In this document: piece by piece, positions 1-8,917 of the stretch
Position numbering within the stretch: position 1 is the first letter of the stretch
Layout: each line of letters begins with the position of its first letter
Assembly: GCA_009360885.1 (NCBI GenBank)
Contig: SPEL01000002.1
Location: 372,001 to 436,000, forward strand
Origin: Sphingobium sp.
Lineage (GTDB): Bacteria > Pseudomonadota > Alphaproteobacteria > Sphingomonadales > Sphingomonadaceae
Direction of reading: 5' to 3'
Length of the DNA stretch: 64,000 bases
Notes under the pieces: model-generated
What the model was told of the DNA's origin: nothing
Seen by the model: only the letters and a program-made list of their open reading frames with translations
The model's database searches: none
Position numbers and translations under genes: made by a program

Positions 1-609
1 GGAAATGCGGGCAGTGCGGGTAAAACCATATCCTGACGCCACCGCATCTACATCTTCTGCGCGCCGCAGCCCGAAACGATCATCCCGCGCCCGCAGCCAT
101 GCATCAAAGGTCAGGTTGCTCTCCGCCGTTTCGACATCATCCTCACTATAGGGACCATAAAGGATGAGCGGCGCGGCTGCTTTTAATAGACGTGCGGCAC
201 CATGGAACAGCCCAAGTGTAGCCTCCCATGGGCTGATATGCACCATATTAATGCAAAGCACCGCATCGGCATGCTCGATCGGCCATGCGTCACTGGCCAT
301 GGCGTCGCAATCAAGGGGCAGGCGCAAATTCTGAGGTCGATCATCCTCCATCCACGCAGCGATAGAGGCACGAGCGGCGGGGTCAGGGTCAGAAGGATGC
401 CAGTCCAGCGCGGGAAAGCTTTTCGCAAAATGCAGCGCATGTTCGCCGCTACCGCTGGCGATTTCTAGCACCAGCCCGGACGCAGGCAATTCCCGCGCCA
501 GCACCTGCGATATGGCATCACGGTTGCGCAGCGCCGCCGGGGCATGACGACGCGCATCGCCATCATCCCCCATAGTGGGCAGATCAGCAGCAGAATAACC
601 ATTGACCAT
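1..609 (-). CDS. DUF938 family SAM-dependent methyltransferase, C-terminus cut by window edge
   Basis: The frame is open from the left edge of the window, with 203 codons visible, so the last few residues are missing. The N-terminal part carries the family hallmark APAALRNRD (about residues 23-31), followed by a class I methyltransferase glycine motif, LEIASGSGEH (48-57), and an acidic strand, HPSDPDP. These are the features of DUF938 proteins, a small family of predicted SAM-dependent methyltransferases with no firmly known substrate. The start chosen (609) lies 19 bases after the stop of the GcvT-like gene on the same strand; an in-frame ATG at 573 is an alternative, and neither has a strong ribosome site. 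The short gap suggests co-transcription with the upstream gene. Family assignment is confident; function is not known. Confidence 0.8.
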   Translation of the reverse strand, partial: MVNGYSAADLPTMGDDGDARRHAPAALRNRDAISQVLARELPASGLVLEIASGSGEHALHFAKSFPALDWHPSDPDPAARASIAAWMEDDRPQNLRLPLDCDAMASDAWPIEHADAVLCINMVHISPWEATLGLFHGAARLLKAAAPLILYGPYSEDDVETAESNLTFDAWLRARDDRFGLRRAEDVDAVASGYGFTRTARIS

Positions 610-628
610 GACGCTACCATCAACCCGC

Positions 629-1381
629 TTATGCGTGATAGGCCGCGCCGCGGTTCAGGCCAGCAACAGCATTCAGCCCCACCAGCTTTACACCTTCCAC
701 CGCGCACAACGCTTTCGCAAAGCCCGTTGCCGCTTCATCTGACAGGCTGATTTCATAGGCATCCTGCCCCTGCCCGCCAGTGCGGCTAATCCAAAGGCTA
801 TGCCCCTGCCAGCCAAAAGCCGCCCCCTGCGCAAAGGCAATTTTCTCAGACCCCGGCACCAACTGCGCCAGCGCATCTGTCGCCATCGGCCCGGTTAGCA
901 GCAACAATGCCTGTTCATCCATCAAAGTGATGGTCGCGTCATCAGGCAATGCCCCAAACAGCCATGCTGAAACGTCATATTTATCCGCCGCGCTGGCGAG
1001 GAGATAGACATCTTCCGCGCGGTGCTGCACCAAAAGAGAAGACTCCAACTCCTCTTCCTCATCCCGCACGGCCACCGATACTATCTGCCCCACACCCATA
1101 GCAACGGAAGAAAAACCGGCAGCTTTCGCCAACGCCTCCCCAACACCATCACCCGTCAGGGATATCTGGCCCATATGGCTGATGTCGGCAAATGCAGCGT
1201 GGCGACGCGTCCAGTCCAGCTCAGCCGCACTATCCCCATAATGCAGCGGCATATCATAACCGGCGCTTTCTCCCATAATCGCGCTATGTGCCCGGTGCCA
1301 GCCATCCAGCCCGACAAGCTGCAACGGCAATTCCGGCAGTTCTTCTTCATTATAAGAAGACTCATTATGGGGGCTGCTCAT
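629..1381 (-). CDS. Short GcvT-like folate-binding protein lacking the C-terminal domain
   Basis: The 250-residue product resembles the N-terminal folate-binding portion of glycine cleavage T-protein (aminomethyltransferase). Visible family features are DMPLHYG (about 43-49), an E..W.RR segment and DISHMGQ (about 66-72), matching the T-protein pattern of a MP.Y motif followed by FDVSHMG. Normal GcvT is about 365-375 residues and continues after a conserved GL-rich turn with a C-terminal barrel; here the protein stops after GLNRGAAYHA. The missing part is not found downstream, because the DUF938 gene begins 19 bases later. No glycine cleavage H or P protein lies nearby. It may be a stand-alone folate-binding protein, a regulatory paralogue or a decayed gene. 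The frame has no internal stops and usual codon use, so it is probably expressed. Catalytic activity as an aminomethyltransferase is doubtful. Confidence 0.65.
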   Translation of the reverse strand: MSSPHNESSYNEEELPELPLQLVGLDGWHRAHSAIMGESAGYDMPLHYGDSAAELDWTRRHAAFADISHMGQISLTGDGVGEALAKAAGFSSVAMGVGQIVSVAVRDEEEELESSLLVQHRAEDVYLLASAADKYDVSAWLFGALPDDATITLMDEQALLLLTGPMATDALAQLVPGSEKIAFAQGAAFGWQGHSLWISRTGGQGQDAYEISLSDEAATGFAKALCAVEGVKLVGLNAVAGLNRGAAYHA

Positions 1382-1527
1382 ATCATACTCCGCACTATTC
1401 TGGGGCTGTATCCGGGGGATGAAGCCGCTATCAAATCATGGTCCCCCTCATAGCTGTGCGGAGGAGATAAAACATCTGAAATTCGGGGAGAACATCCGTT
1501 ATTCCGGTTAATGGAATGCCCGGCACC

Positions 1528-2688
1528 CTACAGAGGGGGTAAGACCCCATATATTTCTTCGTAACACCGCCGGGCGAAACGGTCTGTCATCCCCGCAATA
1601 TAATCGCCGATTACACGGCTGCGTGCAGGTTCTTCGGCGCTGACCATAGCGCCCCAACCCGCCCCCATCAAATCAGGCTGGTCACGATAAGCGTTAAACA
1701 AGCCGGTTACGATGGTATCTGCCCGGTCTGCTTCTGCCCGCTGCGAATCAGACAAATAAAGATTGGCGTACATGAACCGCTTCAGCGTCTGTTCCGCCTT
1801 CGCCATGTCATCCGAAAATTCAACCAGCCGCCGCCCGGCGGCGCGCACATCTTCGACTGTTTCTACGCCAGATTCGGCAATGCGCTGCTGGCTCGATGCG
1901 AGAAGGTCATTCACCATCGCGCCGATCTGATCCCGGATGAGTTCGCGTAGCAACCGCCCTTCCTCAACGCCCGGATAACGGGTTCGCACCCTATTCCAGC
2001 TTTCCTCTATCAGAGGCACCGCGCAAATCTGATCCAGCGTCAGCATCCCCGCGCGCAGGCCATCATCAATATCATGATTGTCATAGGCAATGTCATCCGC
2101 GATCGCGGCGACCTGCGCTTCCAGAGAAGACCAACTATCCAGATCAAGCGGAAACAGGCTATTTAACTCCCGCATCGCCCAATTGGGGTGACGCACCGGC
2201 CCATTATGCTTGGCCAGTCCCTCCAGCATTTCCCAGCTCAGGTTCAGCCCGGGGAAGAGCGGATACGGGCTTTCAAGCTGCATCAATATACGCAGGCAAT
2301 GGGCGTTATGGTCAAACCCGCCCATATCCTTCATCAAATGCTGAAGCGCTCTCTCCCCCGCATGGCCGAAAGGAGGATGGCCAATATCGTGGGCAAGACA
2401 TAGCGCCTCAGTCAGATCTTCATTCAGCCCCAGCACCCGTGCGATCGTTCGGCCAATTTGCGCGACCTCAAGACTATGGGTCATCCGCACCCGATAATGG
2501 TCCCCATCAGGGGCGACGAACACCTGCGTTTTATGACGCAACCGGCGGAAGGCTATGCTGTGGATGATCCGGTCCCGGTCGCGCTGAAAAACATCACGCG
2601 GGCCGCGTGTTTCTCCACCCGGCTCTGGATGGAGCCGCCCCCGGCTGGCATCCGGCAGACTGGCATAGGATGCCTGAAACGGAGGCAT
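1528..2688 (-). CDS. dgt: Deoxyguanosinetriphosphate triphosphohydrolase-like protein (HD domain)
   Basis: The 386-residue protein is a type 2 dGTPase-like HD phosphohydrolase, which removes triphosphate from dNTPs and so influences the nucleotide pool. It has the family's N-terminal signature RDRDRIIHS.AFRRL (about 36-50), a metal-binding His at 71 in MTHSLEV, the HD pair at 100-101 in LAHDIGHPPFGH, and later DDIAYDNHDIDDG, which supplies further metal ligands. Length fits the family. An AAGGA ribosome site lies 8 bases before the ATG. The gene follows the SPOR/TPR gene by 29 bases and may be co-transcribed with it. Family membership is firm; the preferred nucleotide cannot be read from sequence. 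Confidence 0.93.
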   Translation of the reverse strand: MPPFQASYASLPDASRGRLHPEPGGETRGPRDVFQRDRDRIIHSIAFRRLRHKTQVFVAPDGDHYRVRMTHSLEVAQIGRTIARVLGLNEDLTEALCLAHDIGHPPFGHAGERALQHLMKDMGGFDHNAHCLRILMQLESPYPLFPGLNLSWEMLEGLAKHNGPVRHPNWAMRELNSLFPLDLDSWSSLEAQVAAIADDIAYDNHDIDDGLRAGMLTLDQICAVPLIEESWNRVRTRYPGVEEGRLLRELIRDQIGAMVNDLLASSQQRIAESGVETVEDVRAAGRRLVEFSDDMAKAEQTLKRFMYANLYLSDSQRAEADRADTIVTGLFNAYRDQPDLMGAGWGAMVSAEEPARSRVIGDYIAGMTDRFARRCYEEIYGVLPPL

Positions 2689-2717
2689 GATGGCGTCCTT
2701 TTACGTTGCTTGGGGCG

Positions 2718-4721
2718 TTATTTGCTGCCGAGGCGAGAAACCTCTTCGCCTGCTTCACTGCGCCAGACAAAGGCATCGCTACCGCCCTTTTTCATGGCTG
2801 TTTCGATTTCTTTTGCCTTCGCAAGGCTAGGGAATGGGCCGACGACAAGGCGGCTGGTGCGGCCATAATCGGCGCTCCATCCATCATATTTGGCCAGCAC
2901 TGTATGGTCTTTCTTCATACCGCGCAGGGTAAAGCCCATGGCAGCAATATCCCGTCCCGCACCAATTTGCACCCAGTATCGGGCAGGATTAGCAGCAAGG
3001 CGCTTCTTTTCCGCATCGGCTTTCGCTTTGGCCTCTGCCTTCGCCTTTGCCTCGGCTTCCGCCTTACGAGTGGCAGCAGCCTGCGCCTCGCGCTCCTTAC
3101 GGGCGGCTGCGGCGGTTGCTTCGCGTTCCTTGCGTTGCTGCGCCTGAAGCACCGCAACTTCGGCAAGATTCACCGGCACAACCTCATGCTGACGCTCAGC
3201 CTCTGGCACTTTGATTTCAGCCATGATGTCAGCGAGCGAGCGGCTCGATTCTGCCATATCGCCTGCGCTCGATGGTGACGGCGGCACCACAGCAGCCGCA
3301 GCGGTAGACGCCGCCGGTGCTGCGGACATGGCTGTGGTCGGGGCAGAACCAGCATCAGGCACAGGTGGCCCCTGAACCGGGCGAGCGCCCCCAATAGCTG
3401 CAGGTGGCGCGACAGAAGAAGGCGCAGCAGGCGCGGCGGAGCGAGATGCCGCCTGTACCGTCTGCGCAGATCGCCCGGATGAAACAGGATCGGTCGCCGC
3501 CTGAGTCGCCGTCCGGGTTTCCGGGCGTGTTTGTGCGACAGGCTGCGCAGCCGTCGTCCCGGAGGCAGCAGGTGTCGAAGTCGGGGTCGGGGCCGGCGAA
3601 GGTGATGACACAAAAGCGGGCTGATTAGCGGCAATCTGCCGTGGTTGCTCAACAGACCTAACCGGTGGTGATACCACAGGTTGCGGCGTTTTAACCGCTG
3701 CCGACGCTATTTGTGGTACTGCAGGGGATGCCGCAGGAGCCGTATACTCAATCTGCCTGCTCCCTCTCGCCTGACGGTTTCTGCGCGTAGCTTCGAGTTC
3801 AGCCTGTCGCGTTTCATTGCGCGTCTGGCGGGTAGCTTTCCGTCCACTTTCTGACGGTGCGACTGCGGCGACTACAGGCTTAGGAGCCGCTGCTGCCTGT
3901 GTCGGCGCAGAGGCCACGCGAACATTAACAAGCCCCGCCGGGAATTGCCCCATATGCACAGCCGCTGCCCGTTGCCCCGGCGTTAACATCGCCATGCGTT
4001 CTATATAGGGCTTGATTGCTTCACTCAGTGCCGCCGGCATGGTTTTCTGGGTAATGTCCAGCGCATCCTTCGTGCGCCCGTTCATCGCAAAGATAAAGGC
4101 CCGGTCACGCCATGCCCCACGGTCATTGGCGCGCAGCAAAGGATCAAGAATTTTCTCAGCCTCATCAACATTGCCGATTATGCCGAGGGAAACCGCATAG
4201 CGTCGCTGCGCCAGTTCATTTTTCGGGTCACGGCGCAGGGCTTCCTGATAATCGCGCTGCGCGCCGCTCTGATTGCCGGTAATATCTCGCGCCAAGGCCC
4301 GATCGACCAGCAAAGCGACATCGGAATATCCAAGGGCTTCGGCCTGCTCCATCAGGCGCAGCGCATCCCCAACCTGTTCCATCGCCAGCATGGATCGGCC
4401 TAAACCAGCTTTTACCCGGCCATTATTGGGTGAAACATCATCCGCCCGGCCAAAAAAACCGATGGCGCTGCGCGGATCATCCAGCTTCAAGGCCGCTTCA
4501 CCCGCGACCAGCAAGGCATTCAGGTTTCGTGGATTGCTCCCTAATGTGGCCATAGAATCGGCCAGTGCCCTACCCGCATCGCTGTTTTGCAAATCCATCT
4601 GCGAGGTCAGCACGCCGCCCTGCGCCGACGAGGTTTGCGCCAGAGCAGAAGACGCTGCCGAAAGCGACAACAGCGCGGCAAAGCCGAGAGGAACGGCAGC
4701 GAAACGATATCCAATAGTCAT
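2718..4721 (-). CDS. Secreted TPR and SPOR domain protein
   Basis: With the start at 4721 the product is 667 residues. It begins with a signal peptide ending near SALAQ, followed by tetratricopeptide-like helices (about 30-220; repeated A..L..LG...DA and Y..AL..DP patterns), a long Pro/Ala/Gln-rich disordered section, a lysine/alanine/glutamate-rich helix (about 530-580), and a C-terminal SPOR domain starting at RYWVQIGAG and holding RLVVGPFPS. SPOR domains bind denuded peptidoglycan at division sites, so the protein probably acts in the periplasm at the septum. That fits its place 60 bases after ftsZ. A start 13 codons upstream at 4760 is open, but it would put a polar stretch before the signal peptide. 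No strong ribosome site decides the matter. Confidence 0.85.
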   Translation of the reverse strand: MTIGYRFAAVPLGFAALLSLSAASSALAQTSSAQGGVLTSQMDLQNSDAGRALADSMATLGSNPRNLNALLVAGEAALKLDDPRSAIGFFGRADDVSPNNGRVKAGLGRSMLAMEQVGDALRLMEQAEALGYSDVALLVDRALARDITGNQSGAQRDYQEALRRDPKNELAQRRYAVSLGIIGNVDEAEKILDPLLRANDRGAWRDRAFIFAMNGRTKDALDITQKTMPAALSEAIKPYIERMAMLTPGQRAAAVHMGQFPAGLVNVRVASAPTQAAAAPKPVVAAVAPSESGRKATRQTRNETRQAELEATRRNRQARGSRQIEYTAPAASPAVPQIASAAVKTPQPVVSPPVRSVEQPRQIAANQPAFVSSPSPAPTPTSTPAASGTTAAQPVAQTRPETRTATQAATDPVSSGRSAQTVQAASRSAAPAAPSSVAPPAAIGGARPVQGPPVPDAGSAPTTAMSAAPAASTAAAAVVPPSPSSAGDMAESSRSLADIMAEIKVPEAERQHEVVPVNLAEVAVLQAQQRKEREATAAAARKEREAQAAATRKAEAEAKAKAEAKAKADAEKKRLAANPARYWVQIGAGRDIAAMGFTLRGMKKDHTVLAKYDGWSADYGRTSRLVVGPFPSLAKAKEIETAMKKGGSDAFVWRSEAGEEVSRLGSK

Positions 4722-4781
4722 AGCAGAATGATAAAAGCCTTCTGCCCCCGCCACAAGCATATGCGGCGGGGGAAAGGCATT

Positions 4782-6326
4782 TTACTGATTACCCTGACGG
4801 TTCAGGAAAGAAGGAACATGCGGCGGCGTTGAACCACCATCATCATCCCCGTCATCATCGCTGTTATTCCGGTTAAACCCGCGGGAAAGGCCGGACATAC
4901 GTTCAAACAATGTACCACCAGCGCGTGGTGCAGCAGGTGCCGCCGGACTGGCCGCAGCGGCTGGACGGGGAGCCTGCGGCACACCATCGAGCAGCAATTC
5001 GTCTTCGCCATTAATATCATCAAAGCGAGCAACGCGGCGCGGCGCGGCAGGCTGTTCCGCCACCGGGGCGGGAGCAGGAGGGCTTGCTACAGGCTGCGCA
5101 GGAGCAACTGGCGCCGGAGCAGCAGGGCTAACGGGCGAGGCAACGGATGAAACAGGGGCAGACGGCGCAGGCGCTTCATTGCCACCAAGGTCCATCACAT
5201 CTTCATCAGCGGCGGGAACCGGTGGCGCACTTTCTTGCGCCGCAGGTGCCACAGGAGCAACCGGTGCAGGCGCAACCGGCGGCGTTACCGTTACCGTCGC
5301 AGAAGACGAGCGGCTGGCAAAGCTGAACGGCTGAGACGCCTGTGGCTGCGCACTGGTTGCATCGCTATCAATACCCGTCGCCACCACGGAAACGCGAATC
5401 TTACCATCCAGATCAGGGTTAAAGGCGCTGCCCCAGATGATGTTGGCATCCGGGTCTACCAGTTCGCGAATGTGGTTGGCGGCTTCGTCCACTTCCATCA
5501 GGCGCATGTCATCACCGCCAATGATAGAAACGATAACGCCCTTTGCGCCGCGCATGCTGACACCATCGAGCAGCGGGTTGGCAATCGCCTTTTCCGCTGC
5601 GGCGAGGGCGCGGCCATCGCCATCGGCCTCACCCGTGCCCATCATCGCCTTACCCATTTCGCCCATGACAGAACGAACGTCCGCGAAATCGAGGTTGATA
5701 AGGCCCGGCATCACCATCAGGTCGGTGATACCGCGAACGCCCTGTTTCAGCACCTCATCCGCCATCAAAAAGGCTTCTTTGAAGGTGGTGTTCGGGTTAG
5801 CGACAAGGAACAAATTCTGGTTCGGAATGACGATCAGCGTATCAACATGCTTTTGCAGCTCTTCGATACCCGTATCGGCAGAGCGGGCCCGACGTGCACC
5901 TTCGAAAGTGAAGGGCTTCGTCACGACGCCAACAGTCAATATGCCACGTTCCCGCGCAATTTTCGCGATAACCGGCGCAGCGCCCGTACCGGTACCACCA
6001 CCCATGCCTGCCGCGATGAACACCATGTGCGCGCCTTCCAGCGCTTCTTCCACGGTGGTCAGCGTTTCTTCAGCAGCCGCGCGGCCAATTTCCGGGCGGG
6101 AACCCGCGCCCAGTCCTTCGGTGATGCGGGGGCCAAGCTGGATGCGCCGTTCTGCGGGGGAGGCGTTCAATGCCTGCGCATCGGTGTTGGCGACGATGAA
6201 ATCCACACCTTCCACCTGGGCCGCAATCATGTTGGCGATGGCGTTACCACCCGCGCCACCGACACCGATAACAGCAATGCGGGGCTTCAGTTCGTCAACA
6301 AGTGGCGGTCCGAGTTCGATGCTCAT
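4782..6326 (-). CDS. ftsZ: Cell division protein FtsZ
   Basis: FtsZ is the tubulin-like GTPase that polymerises into the cytokinetic ring under the inner membrane. The 514-residue product has the nucleotide-binding GVGGAGGNA (21-29), the tubulin signature GGGTGTG (109-115) and the T7-loop residues NLDFADV (211-217) needed for GTP hydrolysis. After the globular part (to about 320) there is a long Pro/Ala-rich linker of roughly 160 residues and a C-terminal peptide containing VPSFLNRQ, which is the site for FtsA and other partners. The long linker is usual for alphaproteobacteria. AGGAG lies upstream of the ATG. It ends the murB-ddl-ftsQ-ftsA-ftsZ run; the 278-base gap from ftsA leaves room for its own promoter. 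Confidence 0.99.
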   Translation of the reverse strand: MSIELGPPLVDELKPRIAVIGVGGAGGNAIANMIAAQVEGVDFIVANTDAQALNASPAERRIQLGPRITEGLGAGSRPEIGRAAAEETLTTVEEALEGAHMVFIAAGMGGGTGTGAAPVIAKIARERGILTVGVVTKPFTFEGARRARSADTGIEELQKHVDTLIVIPNQNLFLVANPNTTFKEAFLMADEVLKQGVRGITDLMVMPGLINLDFADVRSVMGEMGKAMMGTGEADGDGRALAAAEKAIANPLLDGVSMRGAKGVIVSIIGGDDMRLMEVDEAANHIRELVDPDANIIWGSAFNPDLDGKIRVSVVATGIDSDATSAQPQASQPFSFASRSSSATVTVTPPVAPAPVAPVAPAAQESAPPVPAADEDVMDLGGNEAPAPSAPVSSVASPVSPAAPAPVAPAQPVASPPAPAPVAEQPAAPRRVARFDDINGEDELLLDGVPQAPRPAAAASPAAPAAPRAGGTLFERMSGLSRGFNRNNSDDDGDDDGGSTPPHVPSFLNRQGNQ

Positions 6327-6604
6327 ATATACATGCTCCTAAAGGCCTAAGCCTCGATTCATTCTATTCCCTGCCAGAACCCAAACCGGCGGGGGAAAGC
6401 CGACAGGTTCTGAATTTCCATCATCCCCCAAAGCAGGCAATTCCCGATTATCCTCGTGAAAAACCCAGCGGGATGATGTTGCGGAATCCGCCCTGACTTA
6501 ATGGGCATAACCTCAAGCATCCCTTCATGCACGAGATCATCACGCAATTCATCCCTTTTTTACCAATTTTCGTCCCCCGCAGACAGAATTGGGTGTAAAT
6601 TCTC
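6327..6604. promoter_or_regulatory. ftsA-ftsZ intergenic region, probable ftsZ promoter
   Basis: This 278-base gap is the largest inside the murB-to-ftsZ series, whose other junctions are 18 bases or less. No coding frame with family resemblance and no U-tracted hairpin was seen, so readthrough from ftsA is possible. The part next to ftsZ carries the AGGAG ribosome site. A segment at 6498-6512 looks slightly like a CtrA site but has the wrong spacing. The presence of an ftsZ promoter here is inferred from gap size and from practice in other alphaproteobacteria. Confidence 0.45.
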
Positions 6605-7867
6605 TCAATAACCAGCGCGAAATGCATTGATGAGGCGTTGCCACCAGCCCTGAGCAGAGCCACTGCCGCCCTTACCCGGCCCACTTTCCATCTGCCGCAG
6701 ATCAAGCGGCCTCGCATGTCCATAAAGTGCGAGCCCCGCCAAAGTGGCGAAAGCAGGCCCGGCATGGGCCTCTGGCAACGCCTGAATCCCGCGCGGCCGG
6801 CCAATGCGCACCGTGCGCCCCAGCGCGCCTTGTGCATAATCGGCAATGCCCTTCATTTCCGCGCCGCCGCCGGTCAGCACGACCTGCCGCCCGGCAGGCG
6901 TGGTGAAACCCAGAGAGATCAGCGCCTCATTCACCTTCGCCATAATCTGCGCCAGTCTTTCGCAGATTACCGAAACCAATGCAGCACGGGTAATGCGCCC
7001 TCCATCGCTGCGCTCTCCCTCCGTCACATTGGGAACAATCTCTATCATCTCTCTGAAATCACGGGGGTTTTGCATGGCCGACCCGTAAAAGCATTTAACT
7101 CGCTCAGCCTGAGAGCGCCTGATACCAAAGGCAGAAGCCACATCATCGGTAATATCAGCAGCCCCCATCGGGATGCTGTGCATACCCAGCAGCATACCGC
7201 CCGCATAGACCGATACATTGGTGACGCCTGCGCCCATTTCCACCAATGCTACGCCCAGTTCGCGCTCTTCTTCGGTAAGGCACGCCATGCCGGTCGCCAT
7301 CGGCGCTGCGATGATGCCATTGACGTTGAGATACGCCCCGCGCACGCATAATTCCATATTCGAAAGCGGCGCGCCATCGGCCAGCACCACATGAATATCG
7401 ACCCCCAGCCGGTCGGCATGCATACCTTCTGGCCGCTTCACCCCTTCGGTTCCGTTGATGACGAAGCAGGCGGGCTGAGCATGCAAAATAACTTTATTGC
7501 CGGGGTCGATACTGTCTCGGCCAATGTGCATCAACTCTTCCATGTCACCGCGTTCCACGCGATATCCGCCCAGTTCACGTTCCACCGAGACAATATCACT
7601 GACGAGATTGCCGCCAGAGAAGGCAACCCAGACATCCTCAATATTGCTGCCTGCGACGCGCTCAGCCTGCTCCACCGTTTCACGCACAGCCATTTCGGTG
7701 CGTTCCATATCCGCAATGAAGCCCCGGCGTACACCGCGGCTTTCCCGCTGGCCGGTGCCCAGCACCTCCAGTTCCCCCGCATCATTGACAGCAGCAATCA
7801 GCGCAGAGATTTTCCACGACCCAATGTCAATTGCGGTAATAAGCTGGCGGTTCGATGGTGGCGCCAT
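6605..7867 (-). CDS. ftsA: Cell division protein FtsA
   Basis: FtsA is the actin-like ATPase that tethers FtsZ to the cytoplasmic membrane and recruits the later divisome. The 420-residue product shows the phosphate-1 motif AIDIGSWKI (about 12-20), a phosphate-2 segment VEMGAGVTNVSVY and the adenosine segment VVLTGGGAEMKGI. The extreme C-terminus WWQRLINAFRAGY is an amphipathic helix of the kind that anchors FtsA in the membrane. It lies 18 bases after ftsQ on the same strand, so the two are likely transcribed together. Length and order match the usual ftsQ-ftsA-ftsZ arrangement. Confidence 0.98.
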   Translation of the reverse strand: MAPPSNRQLITAIDIGSWKISALIAAVNDAGELEVLGTGQRESRGVRRGFIADMERTEMAVRETVEQAERVAGSNIEDVWVAFSGGNLVSDIVSVERELGGYRVERGDMEELMHIGRDSIDPGNKVILHAQPACFVINGTEGVKRPEGMHADRLGVDIHVVLADGAPLSNMELCVRGAYLNVNGIIAAPMATGMACLTEEERELGVALVEMGAGVTNVSVYAGGMLLGMHSIPMGAADITDDVASAFGIRRSQAERVKCFYGSAMQNPRDFREMIEIVPNVTEGERSDGGRITRAALVSVICERLAQIMAKVNEALISLGFTTPAGRQVVLTGGGAEMKGIADYAQGALGRTVRIGRPRGIQALPEAHAGPAFATLAGLALYGHARPLDLRQMESGPGKGGSGSAQGWWQRLINAFRAGY

Positions 7868-7885
7868 AGGTTCAGTCCTGTTCTG

Positions 7886-8917
7886 TCATTCGCGTGCGCT
7901 GCTATCCGCTCCGGCATTTTGATCCGCCTTTGCCTTATCTGCGTTGCCCCGGCTTGCATTGTCCGCGTCTGTATTGTCCGTTTTCTCGTCCTTGCCGCTC
8001 TTGCCGCCAGTCAGACTTGCAGGCAAGCCACTTGTGTTGGCTTCTTTGGGCAGGCGCAGCACGAAAACATCCGGGTCCCGCATATCAAAGCGCGGAATAT
8101 TGCGGCCCAGCAGCCGATACATGCCATCCAGCCGGGCAAAGCTGACCAACGCTTCTGCCGCTTTTTCATCCCCTTCGGGAAGGGATAATGTTTCGCCAGA
8201 CTGAAAACGCAGGTCCCAGCGGCGATTACCCACCCATGTCGCACCCGCCAATACAGGCTTCAGCGCAGGTGCGGCCTCCATCAGCCGGTCTAGCCGGGGG
8301 GCCTGACTATTGCCGCCCAAACCAACGATAAGCGGCAAATCCGGCATCGCATCAGGGGCAACAGGTTCCAGTACTGCACCATCCGCATCAATCAGATAGA
8401 GCCGCCCCTCATGCTGCCAAACCGCAGCCGGCTTACGCTCCACAATGTCCACCACCAGCGTATCGGGGAGACGGCGGGAAATGCGGGCATCCTCTACCCA
8501 GGGCAGACGCATGATGTCGGCGCGGACCTTGGCAATATCAATCGTCAGCATGGACCGATCAACCTGCCCCAATGCAATGGCGTACACCGCGCCTTCATCC
8601 ATGCGTTCAACACCATGGATTTCCGTTTTCTTGACCTGATACCCCGCACGCGCGGCAAGTTCACCCAGTTCCATCCGCGCCGCAGCAGGCAGGCCGAAAA
8701 AGCTCGCCGCACTATACAGCCCAGCAAGGGCTGCCAGCACCACCAGCCAAATCACCAACCGACGCAGCAACGCTTTGCTGACCGGCAGGCCCGCCAGCCA
8801 TGTTTGCCATGCCGGCTTTTGGCGCACCGCCCCCCGACGGGACCGGGCCGTCACCTTGCCCTGCCCTTTGACCGAGAGACGGCTGGTGCCGCCGCGCCGG
8901 ATGCGTGCCTGCGTCAC
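7886..8917 (-). CDS. ftsQ: Cell division protein FtsQ
   Basis: FtsQ is the bitopic membrane protein that links early and late divisome parts. The 343-residue product has an Arg/Lys-rich cytoplasmic head (1-50), one membrane segment (about 52-72, LVIWLVVLAALAGLY), and then a POTRA domain beginning near VKKTEIHGVERM. The following FtsQ/DivIB beta domain holds LPWVEDARI and LPDTLVVDIVERKP. The last 50 residues are a low-complexity Lys/Asp/Ala tail that family members do not need. The start overlaps the end of ddl by 4 bases (ATGA), which indicates translational coupling. Confidence 0.97.
   Translation of the reverse strand: MTQARIRRGGTSRLSVKGQGKVTARSRRGAVRQKPAWQTWLAGLPVSKALLRRLVIWLVVLAALAGLYSAASFFGLPAAARMELGELAARAGYQVKKTEIHGVERMDEGAVYAIALGQVDRSMLTIDIAKVRADIMRLPWVEDARISRRLPDTLVVDIVERKPAAVWQHEGRLYLIDADGAVLEPVAPDAMPDLPLIVGLGGNSQAPRLDRLMEAAPALKPVLAGATWVGNRRWDLRFQSGETLSLPEGDEKAAEALVSFARLDGMYRLLGRNIPRFDMRDPDVFVLRLPKEANTSGLPASLTGGKSGKDEKTDNTDADNASRGNADKAKADQNAGADSSARE

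Noticed and set aside
1022-1453. 143-codon plus-strand frame across the GcvT-like gene start
   Set aside because: It is antisense to the GcvT-like gene over most of its length and has no recognisable features.
5235-6350. 371-codon open frame on the plus strand opposite ftsZ
   Set aside because: It lies wholly antisense to a certain ftsZ gene, has no protein-family pattern or ribosome site, and is a by-product of GC-rich codon use.
6498-6512. CtrA-like TTAA...TAACC sequence upstream of ftsZ
   Set aside because: The spacing between half-sites is 6 and not 7 and the second half is incomplete, so the match is at chance level.
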